Assembly (NCBI GenBank): GCA_029239415.1
Contig: JAQZAY010000137.1
Location: forward strand, 1 to 9,132
DNA from: Pseudomonas sp.
Lineage (GTDB): Bacteria > Pseudomonadota > Gammaproteobacteria > Pseudomonadales > Pseudomonadaceae
DNA: 9,132 nucleotides
Direction: 5' to 3'
Part shown: positions 1-6,717 of the stretch, piece by piece
Layout: every line of letters begins with the position of its first letter
Position numbering within the stretch: position 1 is the first letter of the stretch
The notes under the pieces: model-generated
What the model was told of the DNA's origin: nothing
The model's input: the letters and a program-made list of their open reading frames with translations, nothing else
Database searches by the model: none
Program-made: the position numbers and the translations under genes

Positions 1-82
1 TGATGTTGTCTTCGGTCAGCTTGGCCTTGCCGGTGACATGGCGCAGCGTCTGTGACAGGCGGTCGGTCAGGTTTTCGAACAT
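1..82 (-). CDS. ffh: Signal recognition particle protein Ffh, N-terminal fragment
   Basis: Only the first 27 codons are in the window; the gene continues beyond the left edge. The minus strand from the ATG at 82 reads MFENLTDRLSQTLRHV, then a GKAKLTEDNI segment. This is the characteristic start of the helical N domain of Ffh, the 54-kDa SRP GTPase that binds 4.5S RNA and takes ribosomes making membrane proteins to FtsY. A Shine-Dalgarno AAAGGA (complement of 88-93) lies five bases before the ATG. The G and M domains are outside the window. Identification rests on recognition of this short but very conserved sequence and on the neighbouring ypjD-like gene, which also sits beside ffh in enteric bacteria. 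Confidence 0.93.
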   Translation of the reverse strand, partial: MFENLTDRLSQTLRHVTGKAKLTEDNI

Positions 83-168
83 GGTGATCCTTTCAGGCTC
101 CGTGAAGCCGGGGTTTGTCAGGCGCCCTGCGCCGCGACGCGGCAGGCCGTGGGCACGGCAAGCTGGCG

Positions 169-174
169 ATTATA
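169..174 (-). promoter_or_regulatory. Candidate -10 box for ffh
   Basis: The minus strand has a perfect TATAAT at 174-169, which would give a leader of about 80 bases before the ffh ATG. No convincing -35 is seen 16-18 bases upstream (TGTGCG is the best). The plus strand carries the overlapping TATAAC at 171-176, which could serve the ypjD-like gene, also without a good -35. The two divergent genes may therefore share this 197-bp gap (83-279) as a control region. Confidence 0.4.
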
Positions 175-279
175 ACGAAGACTGTGGCGCGCGCACACCA
201 TGCACACAGCCGCCGGTCTTCCTTGGCGCAGGCGTTCTATGCCAAACTCAGCCTCTTTGGAGTCTGCCCAACAGGACTT

Positions 280-1092
280 ATGCTCTCCTTGTCACCCAGC
301 CTGATCCCCAACCTGATCGCCGCCTGCCTCTACGCCGCCGCGACTCTCTATCAGGGCACCCGCCTGGCCCGGGGCACCCGTGCCGACAAACGGCTGCTGG
401 GCGTGCTTGGCGCGCTGGCGGTCGTCGCCCAGGGCACCGCCCTGTTCTGGCAGCTGCTCACCCCGCTGGGCCTGAGCCTGGACTTCTTCAGCGCGGCCAG
501 CCTGATCGCCACGGCGGTCATCGCCCTGACGCTGCTGGCCTGCCTGCGCATCCCGGTGGAGAACCTGCTCGTGCTGCTGTTCCCGCTGGGGGCCGTCACC
601 GCCTTGCTGTCGCAGTTCGCGCCGCCCGGCACGGTGCCGCTGATCAACGAGGAGCCTGGCATCCTCGCGCACATCCTGCTGTCGATCCTGGCCTATGGCC
701 TGTTCACCATCGCCGTGTTCCAGGCCCTGCTCCTGCTGCTCCAGGACCACCAGCTCAAGCACAAGCACCCATCGGGGCTGATCCGCAACTTCCCGCCGCT
801 GCAGACCATGGAGAGCCTGCTGTTCGGTTTCCTCTGGACCGGCTGGTGCCTGCTGTCGCTGTCGCTGGTCTCGGGCTGGCTGTTCCTCGACAACCTGTTC
901 GCCCAGCACCTGGTGCACAAGACGCTGCTGGCCTGCGTCGCGTGGGTCGTGTTCAGCGTGCTGCTGTGGGGCCGTACCCGCCTGGGCTGGCGCGGCCACA
1001 AGGCAATCCGCTGGACCCTTGCCGGCTTCTGCCTGCTGATGCTCGCCTACTTCGGCAGCAAGCTGGTCCGTGAATTCATCCTGCATATCTGA
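280..1092 (+). CDS. ypjD: CcsA/YpjD-like inner-membrane protein (cytochrome c assembly family)
   Basis: A 270-residue integral membrane protein with about eight hydrophobic helices (roughly residues 8-25, 39-59, 68-88, 92-112, 129-155, 182-202, 213-235, 245-265). Conserved-looking membrane histidines are H131 (AHILLSILAYGLF), H213 (VHKTLL) and H240 (RGHKAIRW). These resemble the haem-handling histidines of CcsA/CcmC proteins. However, the tryptophan-rich haem-binding WWD loop of true cytochrome c synthetases is not seen; the corresponding stretch reads SGWLFLDNLF. That fits the YpjD branch, whose function is not established. The ATG at 280 was chosen because AGGA lies just upstream (273-276) and a helix begins soon after. 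The frame is open further back to a TTG at 115, but that part does not look coding. The CorB-like gene starts 11 bp downstream, suggesting co-transcription. A direct role in cytochrome c maturation is only a family-level inference. Confidence 0.85.
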   Translation: MLSLSPSLIPNLIAACLYAAATLYQGTRLARGTRADKRLLGVLGALAVVAQGTALFWQLLTPLGLSLDFFSAASLIATAVIALTLLACLRIPVENLLVLLFPLGAVTALLSQFAPPGTVPLINEEPGILAHILLSILAYGLFTIAVFQALLLLLQDHQLKHKHPSGLIRNFPPLQTMESLLFGFLWTGWCLLSLSLVSGWLFLDNLFAQHLVHKTLLACVAWVVFSVLLWGRTRLGWRGHKAIRWTLAGFCLLMLAYFGSKLVREFILHI

Positions 1093-1103
1093 CGGCCACC
1101 GAC

Positions 1104-2297
1104 ATGGATACCTTGCCGTTTGCCCCCTTGCTCGGCACCCTGCTGCTGGCGCTGCTCTGGTCAATGCTGTTCAGCACCGTCGATGCCGCGCGCCAGCGGC
1201 TGCGTCCCGGCGACACGCCAGAACCTGTCGTCGCGCCCCAGGCCCTGGTGCTCTGCGCAAGCTTGGGCAAGCTGCTGGTGCTGGGCCTGGCCTGCCTGAT
1301 CGGCCAGCACCAGAGCGGCGAGCAGGGTTTCTGGCTGGCGGGCCTGGCGGGCGCCGCCGGGCTGCTGGTACTGACCGAGTACCTGCCGCGCCGCCTGGCC
1401 CGGCGCAATCCCCTGGCCCTCGCAAGACTGGGCAACAGCCTGCTGAAACCGCCGCTTGTCCTCCTGCAACCGCTGGCCTGCCTGCTCGACGGCTGCGCCC
1501 GCCTGCTGCTGTGTCCCTGGCGCGTACGCTCGGCAAGGGTGGCGAGCGACCCCGAGCAGGCCGATGCTCATGACGGTGGCGAGCCGCGTGACGAACCGCG
1601 GCCCAGCCTGCTGGATGGCCTGCAGTCGCTCGACCGCATCACCGTCAATGATATCCTCGTGCCGCGCAACGACGTCGACGGTGTCAATCTCGATGACCCG
1701 ATCGGGCAGATCATCGAGCAACTGATCGTCAGTCGCCACACGCGCCTGCCGGTCTACCACAGCGATATCAACCAGGTCGAGGCGATCCTCAACACCAAGC
1801 TCATCAGCCACCTGCTGCCGCGCGCCGAGCTGACCCTGGAAAACCTCCAGGCCGCCTGCTACGAGCCCTACTTCGTGCCCGAAAGCACGCCATTGCGGCT
1901 GCAACTGGTGAATTTCCACAAGCAGCAGCGGCGCCTGGGCGTGGTGGTCGACGAGTACGGCGAGGTGCTGGGCATCGTCACCCTCGAAGACATCCTCGAG
2001 GAGATCGTCGGCGAGTTCGAGGAGGAGAACCCCCATGACAACCCGCACATCCACCCGCAGGCCGACGGTCGTTTCGTCATCGAGGGCACCGCGTCCCTGC
2101 GCGACCTGAACCGCAGCCTGGGCTGGCACCTGCCCTGCGACGGCGGGCCAAAGACGCTCAACGGCCTGGTCACCGAAGCGCTCGAAAGCATACCGGAAAC
2201 CGCCGTGTGCCTGAAAATCGGCCGCTATCGCATGGAAATCCTCGCCACCGAGGACAATTGTGCCAGTCGCGTACTGGTGTGGACCGTGACCCGATAG
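1104..2297 (+). CDS. CNNM/CBS-domain protein, HlyC/CorC (CorB-like) family
   Basis: A 397-residue membrane protein of the family that includes CorB, CorC and eukaryotic CNNM, linked to Mg2+/Co2+ efflux or homeostasis. Residues 1-140 hold about three hydrophobic segments (7-25, 45-66, 76-93) and an EYLPRRLARRNP stretch (92-103), matching a divergent DUF21/CNNM domain. Residues about 178-305 form a CBS pair: it opens with ITVNDILVPRNDV and ends with the canonical LGVVVDEYGEVLGIVTLEDI, where nucleotide binding is expected. Residues 318-397 are the small CorC-HlyC C-terminal domain. The membrane part is less canonical than the CBS part: the usual FSxxE(T/M)A in helix 1 reads FSTVDAA. The start is 11 bp after the ypjD-like stop with no strong Shine-Dalgarno, so translation may be coupled. 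E. coli and Salmonella also place a CorB/YfjD homologue beside ypjD and ffh. Confidence 0.88.
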   Translation: MDTLPFAPLLGTLLLALLWSMLFSTVDAARQRLRPGDTPEPVVAPQALVLCASLGKLLVLGLACLIGQHQSGEQGFWLAGLAGAAGLLVLTEYLPRRLARRNPLALARLGNSLLKPPLVLLQPLACLLDGCARLLLCPWRVRSARVASDPEQADAHDGGEPRDEPRPSLLDGLQSLDRITVNDILVPRNDVDGVNLDDPIGQIIEQLIVSRHTRLPVYHSDINQVEAILNTKLISHLLPRAELTLENLQAACYEPYFVPESTPLRLQLVNFHKQQRRLGVVVDEYGEVLGIVTLEDILEEIVGEFEEENPHDNPHIHPQADGRFVIEGTASLRDLNRSLGWHLPCDGGPKTLNGLVTEALESIPETAVCLKIGRYRMEILATEDNCASRVLVWTVTR

Positions 2298-2298
2298 C

Positions 2299-2304
2299 TA
2301 TACT
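2299..2304 (+). promoter_or_regulatory. Possible -10 box (TATACT) for the MFS gene
   Basis: TATACT matches the sigma-70 -10 consensus at five of six positions and begins two bases after the CorB-like stop codon. No good -35 is found 16-18 bases upstream (GGTGTG or TGGTGT). If used, the MFS transcript would carry a leader of about 250 bases. Nothing else in 2298-2559 is convincing. Confidence 0.25.
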
Positions 2305-2559
2305 CCGGTCACGCTTACCCAGCCCTGCCGTGTCGCCTGCTACCCGCACCTGGCGTCGCACGGCCAGTCCGCACGACTGACGCGCCGTTTCGTGGCCCTG
2401 TTTCATACCCTGACCAGTGCCCGCCCTGCCCCTATCCCTCGTGGGCATCCGTTCAGTCCGGCGACCTACAACAATACGCTCCGGCGTCTGCGTGCCCGTG
2501 CCTGCCTGGGCCGCGCGCAGGCCATGCCAGCGAGCACCACGACTGTCAGGGATCTACGC

Positions 2560-3858
2560 ATGACAACCAGCACCTATGCCGACGCCGCATCGGCCCCGGT
2601 CAACTCGCCCGCGCGGGTGGCCACCGCCAGCTTCATCGGCACCGCCATCGAGTTCTACGATTTCTACGTCTACGCCACCGCCGCCGCCCTGGTGATCGGG
2701 CCGGTCTTCTTCCCCTCGGGGTCGGGTACTGCGCAGATGCTGGCGGCCTTCATGACCTTCGGCATCGCCTTTCTCGCCCGTCCGCTGGGCTCGGCGCTGT
2801 TCGGCCACTTCGGCGACCGCATCGGCCGCAAGTCGACCCTGGTCGCGTCCTTGCTGCTGATGGGCATTTCCACCACCTTGATCGGCGTACTGCCAGGCTA
2901 TGCCAGCATTGGCGTCTGGGCGCCGATCATTCTTTGCCTGCTGCGCTTCTGCCAGGGCCTGGGGCTTGGCGGCGAATGGGGCGGTGCTGCCCTGCTGGCC
3001 ACCGAAAACGCCCCGCCCGGCAAGCGCGCCTGGTTTGGCATGTTCCCGCAACTGGGGCCATCGATCGGCTTTCTCGCGGCCAACGGCCTGTTCCTCGGCC
3101 TGGCCCTGGGCCTGAGCGACGAGCAGTTCCGCGAGTGGGGCTGGCGCATTCCGTTCCTGCTCAGCGCCGCGCTGGTGCTGGTGGGCCTGTATGTACGGCT
3201 CAAGCTCGAGGAAAGCCCGGTATTCGCCAAGGCCGTGGCACGCCAGGAGCGGGTGAAGATGCCGGTGGTGGATGTGTTCGCCAAGCACTGGCGGCCGACC
3301 CTGCTGGGCGCTGCGGCGATGGTGGTATGCTATGCGCTGTTCTACATCTCGACGGTGTTTTCGCTCAGCTACGGCGTCTCGACGCTGGGCTACAGCCGCG
3401 AGACCTTCCTCGGCCTGCTGTGCTTGGCGGTAGTCTTCATGGCGCTGGCAACGCCGCTGTCGGCCTGGCTCAGCGACCGCTACGGGCGCAAGCCGGTACT
3501 GGTCGTCGGCGCCCTGCTGGCGGTGGCGTCGGGCTTCACCATGGAGCCGCTGCTGACCTCAGGGTCGACCACCGGGGTGGCGCTGTTCCTTGCGCTCGAG
3601 CTGTTCCTGATGGGCGTGACGTTCGCACCGATGGGCGCGCTGCTGCCGGAGCTGTTTCCAACGCACGTGCGTTATACCGGGGCGTCGGCCGCGTATAACC
3701 TGGGCGGTATCGTCGGCGCTTCGGCGGCACCGTTCTTCGCGCAGAAGCTGGTGAGCATGGGCGGTCTGAGCTGGGTGGGCGGCTATGTATCGGCCGCCGC
3801 GGTGCTGAGCCTGGTGGCGGTATTGTGCCTCAAGGAGACACGCGACACGGCGCTGTAG
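2560..3858 (+). CDS. MFS transporter, metabolite:H+ symporter (MHS) family
   Basis: A 432-residue inner-membrane secondary transporter with about 12 helices. Family marks are the N-terminal GTAIEFYDFYVY (27-38; acidic E31 and D34 in helix 1, typical of MHS proteins such as ShiA, ProP and YhjE), ARPLG (73-77), the loop 2-3 signature GDRIGRK (85-91), and its C-half repeat SDRYGRKP (about 305-312). The GLGLGGEWGGA stretch in helix 4 is also typical. Substrates in the family are organic acids, osmolytes or shikimate, coupled to protons; the substrate here cannot be read from sequence. The ATG at 2560 was chosen because AGGGA precedes it (2549-2553) and the MHS homology begins soon after. Upstream in-frame codons to 2392 are of unusual composition and probably untranslated. 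It converges on purT with 28 bp between stops, so it is probably an independent unit. Confidence 0.9.
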   Translation: MTTSTYADAASAPVNSPARVATASFIGTAIEFYDFYVYATAAALVIGPVFFPSGSGTAQMLAAFMTFGIAFLARPLGSALFGHFGDRIGRKSTLVASLLLMGISTTLIGVLPGYASIGVWAPIILCLLRFCQGLGLGGEWGGAALLATENAPPGKRAWFGMFPQLGPSIGFLAANGLFLGLALGLSDEQFREWGWRIPFLLSAALVLVGLYVRLKLEESPVFAKAVARQERVKMPVVDVFAKHWRPTLLGAAAMVVCYALFYISTVFSLSYGVSTLGYSRETFLGLLCLAVVFMALATPLSAWLSDRYGRKPVLVVGALLAVASGFTMEPLLTSGSTTGVALFLALELFLMGVTFAPMGALLPELFPTHVRYTGASAAYNLGGIVGASAAPFFAQKLVSMGGLSWVGGYVSAAAVLSLVAVLCLKETRDTAL

Positions 3859-3863
3859 CAGCG

Positions 3864-3878
3864 CTGCGCCGTGCGCAG
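3864..3878. terminator. Weak hairpin between convergent MFS and purT genes
   Basis: CTGCGC-CGT-GCGCAG forms a six-pair, fully G+C-rich stem with a three-base loop, exactly in the 28-bp gap between the two convergent stop codons. An overlapping palindrome GCAGCGCTGC (3858-3867) competes with it. No T-tract follows on either strand, so intrinsic termination is uncertain. Placement is the main support. Confidence 0.35.
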
Positions 3879-3886
3879 GAGCGGGC

Positions 3887-5068
3887 TTAGAGCTCGACCT
3901 TGACCGCCTGGGAAGCGCGGGTCGCCTTGGCCCGCGCGGCTTCGATCGACTCGTCGCGCGCCAGGCACACGCCCATGCGGCGCTGGCCGTTGACCTCGGG
4001 CTTGCCGAACAGGCGAATCGCCGTGTCGGGTTCGCTCAGTGCGGCGCCCAGGTTGGCGAATGCAGTCTGCTGCGACTGCCCTTCGACCAGGATCACCGCC
4101 GAGGCCGACGGGCCGAACTGGCGTACCAGCGGGATCGGCAGCCCCAGGATTGCGCGGGCATGCAGCGCGAACTGCGACAGGTCCTGGGAGATCAGGGTCA
4201 CCAGGCCGGTGTCGTGCGGGCGCGGCGAGACTTCGCTGAACCACACCTGGTCGCCCTTGACGAACAGCTCCACCCCGAACAGCCCGCGCCCGCCCAATGC
4301 GTCGGTCACGGCCTGGGCGACACGCTCGGATTCGGCCAGTGCCTTGGAGCTCATGGCCTGGGGCTGCCAGGATTCCTGGTAGTCGCCCTTTTCCTGGCGG
4401 TGGCCGACCGGCGCGAGGAACGTGGTGCCGCCGATGTGGCGCACGGTCAGCAAGGTGATCTCGTAGTCGAAGTCGATGAAGCCTTCGACGATGACCCGGC
4501 CCTTGCCAGCGCGACCGCCTTCCTGGGCGTAGTCCCATGCCTTGCGCAGGTCATCGACGCTGCGCAGCAGGCTCTGGCCCTTGCCCGACGAGCTCATCAC
4601 CGGCTTGACCACGCAGGGGTAGCCCAGGTCCTCGACCGCCTTGCTGTAGTCCTCGAAGGTGTCGGCGAAATGGTACGGCGAGGTCGGCAGGTCGAGTTCC
4701 TCGGCGGCCAGGCGACGGATGCCTTCGCGGTTCATGGTCAGCTGGGTGGCGCGGGCGGTCGGCACCACGGTGAAGCCTTCGCTCTCGAGCTCGACCAGGG
4801 TCGCGGTGGCGATGGCTTCGATCTCGGGGACGATGTAGTGCGGCTTCTCGGCCTCGATCACCGCGCGCAGGGCCGCGCCGTCGAGCATGTCGACCACGTG
4901 GCTGCGGTGCGCGACCTGCATGGCCGGGGCATCGGCATAGCGGTCCACGGCGATCACCTCGACGCCCAGGCGCTGCAGTTCGATCACCACTTCCTTGCCC
5001 AGCTCGCCACAGCCGCAGAGCAGTACACGGGTCGCGGTCGGCGACAATGGGGTTCCGATACGGGTCAT
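3887..5068 (-). CDS. purT: Formate-dependent phosphoribosylglycinamide formyltransferase (GAR transformylase 2)
   Basis: A 393-residue cytosolic ATP-grasp enzyme, essentially the length of E. coli PurT. It makes formyl-GAR from GAR, formate and ATP in de novo purine synthesis, an alternative to folate-dependent PurN. Visible motifs: the N-terminal glycine-rich GCGELGKE (19-26), [11 protein letters not shown] (81-91) in the GAR-binding region, the ATP-grasp loop SSSGKGQS (159-166), the Mg2+ ligands E267 (FGVELFV) and E279 ([11 protein letters not shown]), and D286. The C-terminal domain ends with a conserved [11 protein letters not shown] segment (360-370). The ATG at 5068 is preceded by GAGG seven bases upstream; the frame stays open further back but the extra sequence ([10 protein letters not shown]) has no family counterpart. 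It is separated by 144 bp from the DUF1289 gene upstream and has its own promoter candidate, so it is probably transcribed alone. Confidence 0.97.
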   Translation of the reverse strand: MTRIGTPLSPTATRVLLCGCGELGKEVVIELQRLGVEVIAVDRYADAPAMQVAHRSHVVDMLDGAALRAVIEAEKPHYIVPEIEAIATATLVELESEGFTVVPTARATQLTMNREGIRRLAAEELDLPTSPYHFADTFEDYSKAVEDLGYPCVVKPVMSSSGKGQSLLRSVDDLRKAWDYAQEGGRAGKGRVIVEGFIDFDYEITLLTVRHIGGTTFLAPVGHRQEKGDYQESWQPQAMSSKALAESERVAQAVTDALGGRGLFGVELFVKGDQVWFSEVSPRPHDTGLVTLISQDLSQFALHARAILGLPIPLVRQFGPSASAVILVEGQSQQTAFANLGAALSEPDTAIRLFGKPEVNGQRRMGVCLARDESIEAARAKATRASQAVKVEL

Positions 5069-5129
5069 CTCAGGTCCTCGAAGGCTTGCGGGGCTGGCCT
5101 GCTGGGGACAGCCGCTGAAAAGGGAGGGT

Positions 5130-5138
5130 ATTCTAGCA
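5130..5138 (-). promoter_or_regulatory. Extended -10 promoter candidate for purT
   Basis: The minus strand reads TGCTAGAAT at 5138-5130: a TGn extension followed by a -10 hexamer matching TATAAT at five of six positions. The -35 region is poor, as often with extended -10 promoters. The start point would be near 5123, giving a leader of about 55 bases before the purT ATG. Just upstream, three CAGGAG repeats (plus-strand positions 5147, 5159, 5165) cover the -35 region. Confidence 0.5.
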
Positions 5139-5212
5139 AAATCCTTCAGGAGCGAGAGCAGGAGCAGGAGTGCAAGCCGCACAGGTTTGCAGCGTCCGCC
5201 CGCAGCCAAAAG

Positions 5213-5410
5213 TCATTGCACGAGGATCATGCCAGCGGCCACTGCGCGCTCGTGACACAGGCGCAGCACGTCGCGTCGCTCGAGGTTGTCCATCCGCCCC
5301 CAGCGGCTGATCTCGGCTACCGTGCGCTGGCAACCGGTACAGATATCCTGCTCGTCCAGGGCGCAGATACTGACGCACGGCGAGGCGACCGGACGGTCGT
5401 GGGGAACCAT
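5213..5410 (-). CDS. DUF1289 small cysteine-motif protein
   Basis: A 65-residue protein with the DUF1289 signature: SPCVSICALDEQDICTGC near the N terminus, giving cysteines C12, C16, C24 and C27, then RTVAEISRW and a helical tail with a C52-H53 pair. The cysteine spacing suggests a bound metal (zinc or iron-sulphur), but this is inference; the family has no settled function. The ATG at 5410 lies two bases after the stop of the gamma-carbonic anhydrase gene. Its strong Shine-Dalgarno GGAGGA (5422-5417) lies within the last codons of that gene, so the two are very likely translationally coupled. It is the last gene of the Nudix - carbonic anhydrase - DUF1289 operon. Confidence 0.92.
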   Translation of the reverse strand: MVPHDRPVASPCVSICALDEQDICTGCQRTVAEISRWGRMDNLERRDVLRLCHERAVAAGMILVQ

Positions 5411-5412
5411 GC

Positions 5413-5937
5413 TCAGTCCTCCTGTGGTGCAAGGTCGCGCGCATAGCGCTGGGCGTTGTGCACATAGTGCGCGGCGCTGGCCTCGAGCAGGCGTTTCTGC
5501 GCCTCGGTCAGCTCGCGCACCACCTTGCCGGGCGAGCCCACCACCAGCGAGCCGTCGGGAATTTCCTTGCCTTCGGGGATCAGGGCATTGGCGCCGATGA
5601 TGCAGTGCTTGCCGATCCGGGCGCCGTTGAGCACCACCGCATTGATGCCCACCAGGCTGTAATCGCCCACGCTGCAACCGTGCAGCATGGCGTTGTGGCC
5701 GATGGTCACGCCCTTGCCCAAGGTCAGCGGCGAGCCCATGTCGGTGTGCATCACGCTGCCATCCTGCACGTTGCTGTCCTCGCCGATGTCGATCAGTTCG
5801 TTGTCGCCGCGCAGCACGGCGCCGAACCACACGCTGGCGCGGGCCTGCAGCCGTACCTTGCCGATCAGCGTGGCGGTGGGCGCGGTCCAGCTGGTGGGAT
5901 GGGTCTCGACCTGCAGGTCGCCCAGGCGGTAGTTCAT
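5413..5937 (-). CDS. Gamma-class carbonic anhydrase-like protein (left-handed beta-helix, YrdA/PaaY/CaiE type)
   Basis: A 174-residue hexapeptide-repeat protein predicted to form the trimeric left-handed beta-helix of gamma-carbonic anhydrases. Repeats run from about residue 20 to 135, followed by a C-terminal helix ([23 protein letters not shown]). The three metal-binding histidines of the class are present: H64 (VMHTD), H81 and H86 ([10 protein letters not shown]). Residues equivalent to the active-site network of Cam, R43 and D45 (RGDN) and N56 and Q58 (NVQDG), are also kept. The acidic loop carrying the proton-shuttle glutamate of archaeal Cam is absent, as in the short Cam-H subclass. 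CO2 hydration is plausible, but YrdA/PaaY relatives may act on other substrates such as thioesters. The ATG at 5937 has GAGGAG six bases upstream (5949-5944). It is the middle gene of the operon, 45 bp after the CoA-type Nudix gene. Confidence 0.93.
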   Translation of the reverse strand: MNYRLGDLQVETHPTSWTAPTATLIGKVRLQARASVWFGAVLRGDNELIDIGEDSNVQDGSVMHTDMGSPLTLGKGVTIGHNAMLHGCSVGDYSLVGINAVVLNGARIGKHCIIGANALIPEGKEIPDGSLVVGSPGKVVRELTEAQKRLLEASAAHYVHNAQRYARDLAPQED

Positions 5938-5982
5938 GCAATGCTCCTCAGGGTACGGTGATGCTGGCGGGTCTGGCCCCGC

Positions 5983-6582
5983 TCATCGGTTGGTGAACCG
6001 CTCGGGCGGCTGGTGCAGGCTGATGCCTGCGTCGTAGAGCAGATTGACCAGCTCGACGATCATGATCGCCGACAACCCCCAGATCTTGTACTCGCCGTAG
6101 CGGTAGCTGGGCACGTACCAACTGCGCCCTTGATAGTCGATCCGGTGGGTGTGGTCGCGCGGGTCCTGGCGGAAGAACGCCAGCGGTACGGTGAATACCG
6201 CGGCAATTTCCGCATCGTTGGCGCGGTACTCGACGTAGTCGGGGATCAGCCCGACGAACGGCGTCACCTTCAGGCCATGCAGCGAGATCAGCGGGCTGAG
6301 CGGGCCGAGCACCTCGACCAGGCCAGGCGCCAGGCCGATCTCTTCCTCGGCCTCGCGCAGCGCGGTGAACACCAGGTCTGGGTCCTCGGGGTCGCGGCGC
6401 CCCCCGGGGAACGCCACCTCGCCGCCATGGGTGGAGAGGCCCTGGGCGCGCAGGGTCAGCACCAGCTCGGGCTCTTCGCTGCGGGTGATGGGCAACAGCA
6501 CCGCGGCCTCGGGAAAACGGCGATCCGCCTCCAGGGGAGCCGGGGTATGGTTGCTCATTCGGCGAAGAAGCTCGTCCAGCAT
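5983..6582 (-). CDS. Nudix hydrolase, CoA pyrophosphatase type (NudL-like)
   Basis: A 199-residue cytosolic Nudix enzyme. It has the CoA-hydrolase motif upstream of the Nudix box: LTLRA (42-46) ending in EVAFPGG (55-61), close to the LLTxR(S/A)...FPGG pattern of UPF0035/NuCoA proteins, though the motif arginine is S50. The Nudix helix is R76-E77-A-E-E-E81-I-G-L84; the box has one residue more than the generic spacing, as is usual in this subfamily. The expected reaction is cleavage of CoA, oxidised CoA or acyl-CoA to 3',5'-ADP and (acyl)phosphopantetheine. The ATG at 6582 begins MLDELLRRMS; the GAGAG ahead of it is a weak Shine-Dalgarno, and the later in-frame ATG (MSNHTPAP, at 6558) is an alternative start. 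First gene of the three-gene minus-strand operon and divergent from another Nudix gene. Confidence 0.92.
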   Translation of the reverse strand: MLDELLRRMSNHTPAPLEADRRFPEAAVLLPITRSEEPELVLTLRAQGLSTHGGEVAFPGGRRDPEDPDLVFTALREAEEEIGLAPGLVEVLGPLSPLISLHGLKVTPFVGLIPDYVEYRANDAEIAAVFTVPLAFFRQDPRDHTHRIDYQGRSWYVPSYRYGEYKIWGLSAIMIVELVNLLYDAGISLHQPPERFTNR

Positions 6583-6613
6583 TGCGCACTCTCGATTCCA
6601 GGACCTGCCCTGC

Positions 6614-6642
6614 ATGATGCACCAAAGCCGCGAGGCGCCCAA
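6614..6642 (-). promoter_or_regulatory. Promoter candidate for the CoA-type Nudix operon
   Basis: On the minus strand, TTGGGC (6642-6637) and CATCAT (6619-6614) are separated by exactly 17 bases, matching the -35 consensus at three and the -10 at four of six positions. Transcription would start near 6607, about 25 bases before the ATG. The -10 lies inside a perfect palindrome TGCAT-G-ATGCA (6611-6621), which could be an operator. Confidence 0.4.
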
Positions 6643-6669
6643 GTCCTGCTTGGAAGCGGCTTGCAGGAC
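6643..6669. repeat. Inverted repeat GTCCTGC-N13-GCAGGAC in the divergent Nudix promoter region
   Basis: Perfect seven-base arms at 6643-6649 and 6663-6669, with centres 20 bp apart, about two helical turns. It sits between the two divergent Nudix genes, just upstream of the minus-strand -35 candidate. The geometry fits a dimeric regulator site, but no regulator gene is adjacent and no known consensus is recognised. On RNA it would be a stem with a 13-base loop. Confidence 0.4.
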
Positions 6670-6717
6670 ATGTGCAAGGCGCGCCAAGATAGCCGCACAC
6701 CACAGGAAAGCCACAGC

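Noticed and set aside
115..279. Upstream extension of the ypjD-like gene from a TTG at 115
   Set aside because: No Shine-Dalgarno or family similarity, and it overlaps the divergent promoter region; the ATG at 280 has AGGA and starts at the first helix.
292..1164. Long open frames opposite the ypjD-like and CorB-like genes
   Set aside because: They mirror codon bias of GC-rich genes on the other strand, are rich in Q, R, G and A, and match no recognisable family.
2470..2477. AACAATAC, similar to the Crc/Hfq AAnAAnAA catabolite motif
   Set aside because: Imperfect at the last base, single, and 83 bases from the start codon, whereas functional sites normally overlap the ribosome-binding region.
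5171..5191. TGCAA-N11-TTGCA, looking like a PurR operator near purT
   Set aside because: The arms are only five bases, the spacing does not match a PurR box, it lies about 100 bp upstream of the ATG and overlaps the region behind the DUF1289 stop, and E. coli-type PurR is not expected in Pseudomonas.
4160..5446. A 428-codon plus-strand open frame across purT
   Set aside because: It is antisense to an unmistakable purT gene, runs on through the intergenic region, and its composition is that of a shadow frame.
6651..6665. Sigma-54-like element TGGAAG...TTGCA before the zinc-ribbon Nudix gene
   Set aside because: GG and GC are separated by nine bases rather than the strict ten, and the C/A positions of the -24 box are not met.
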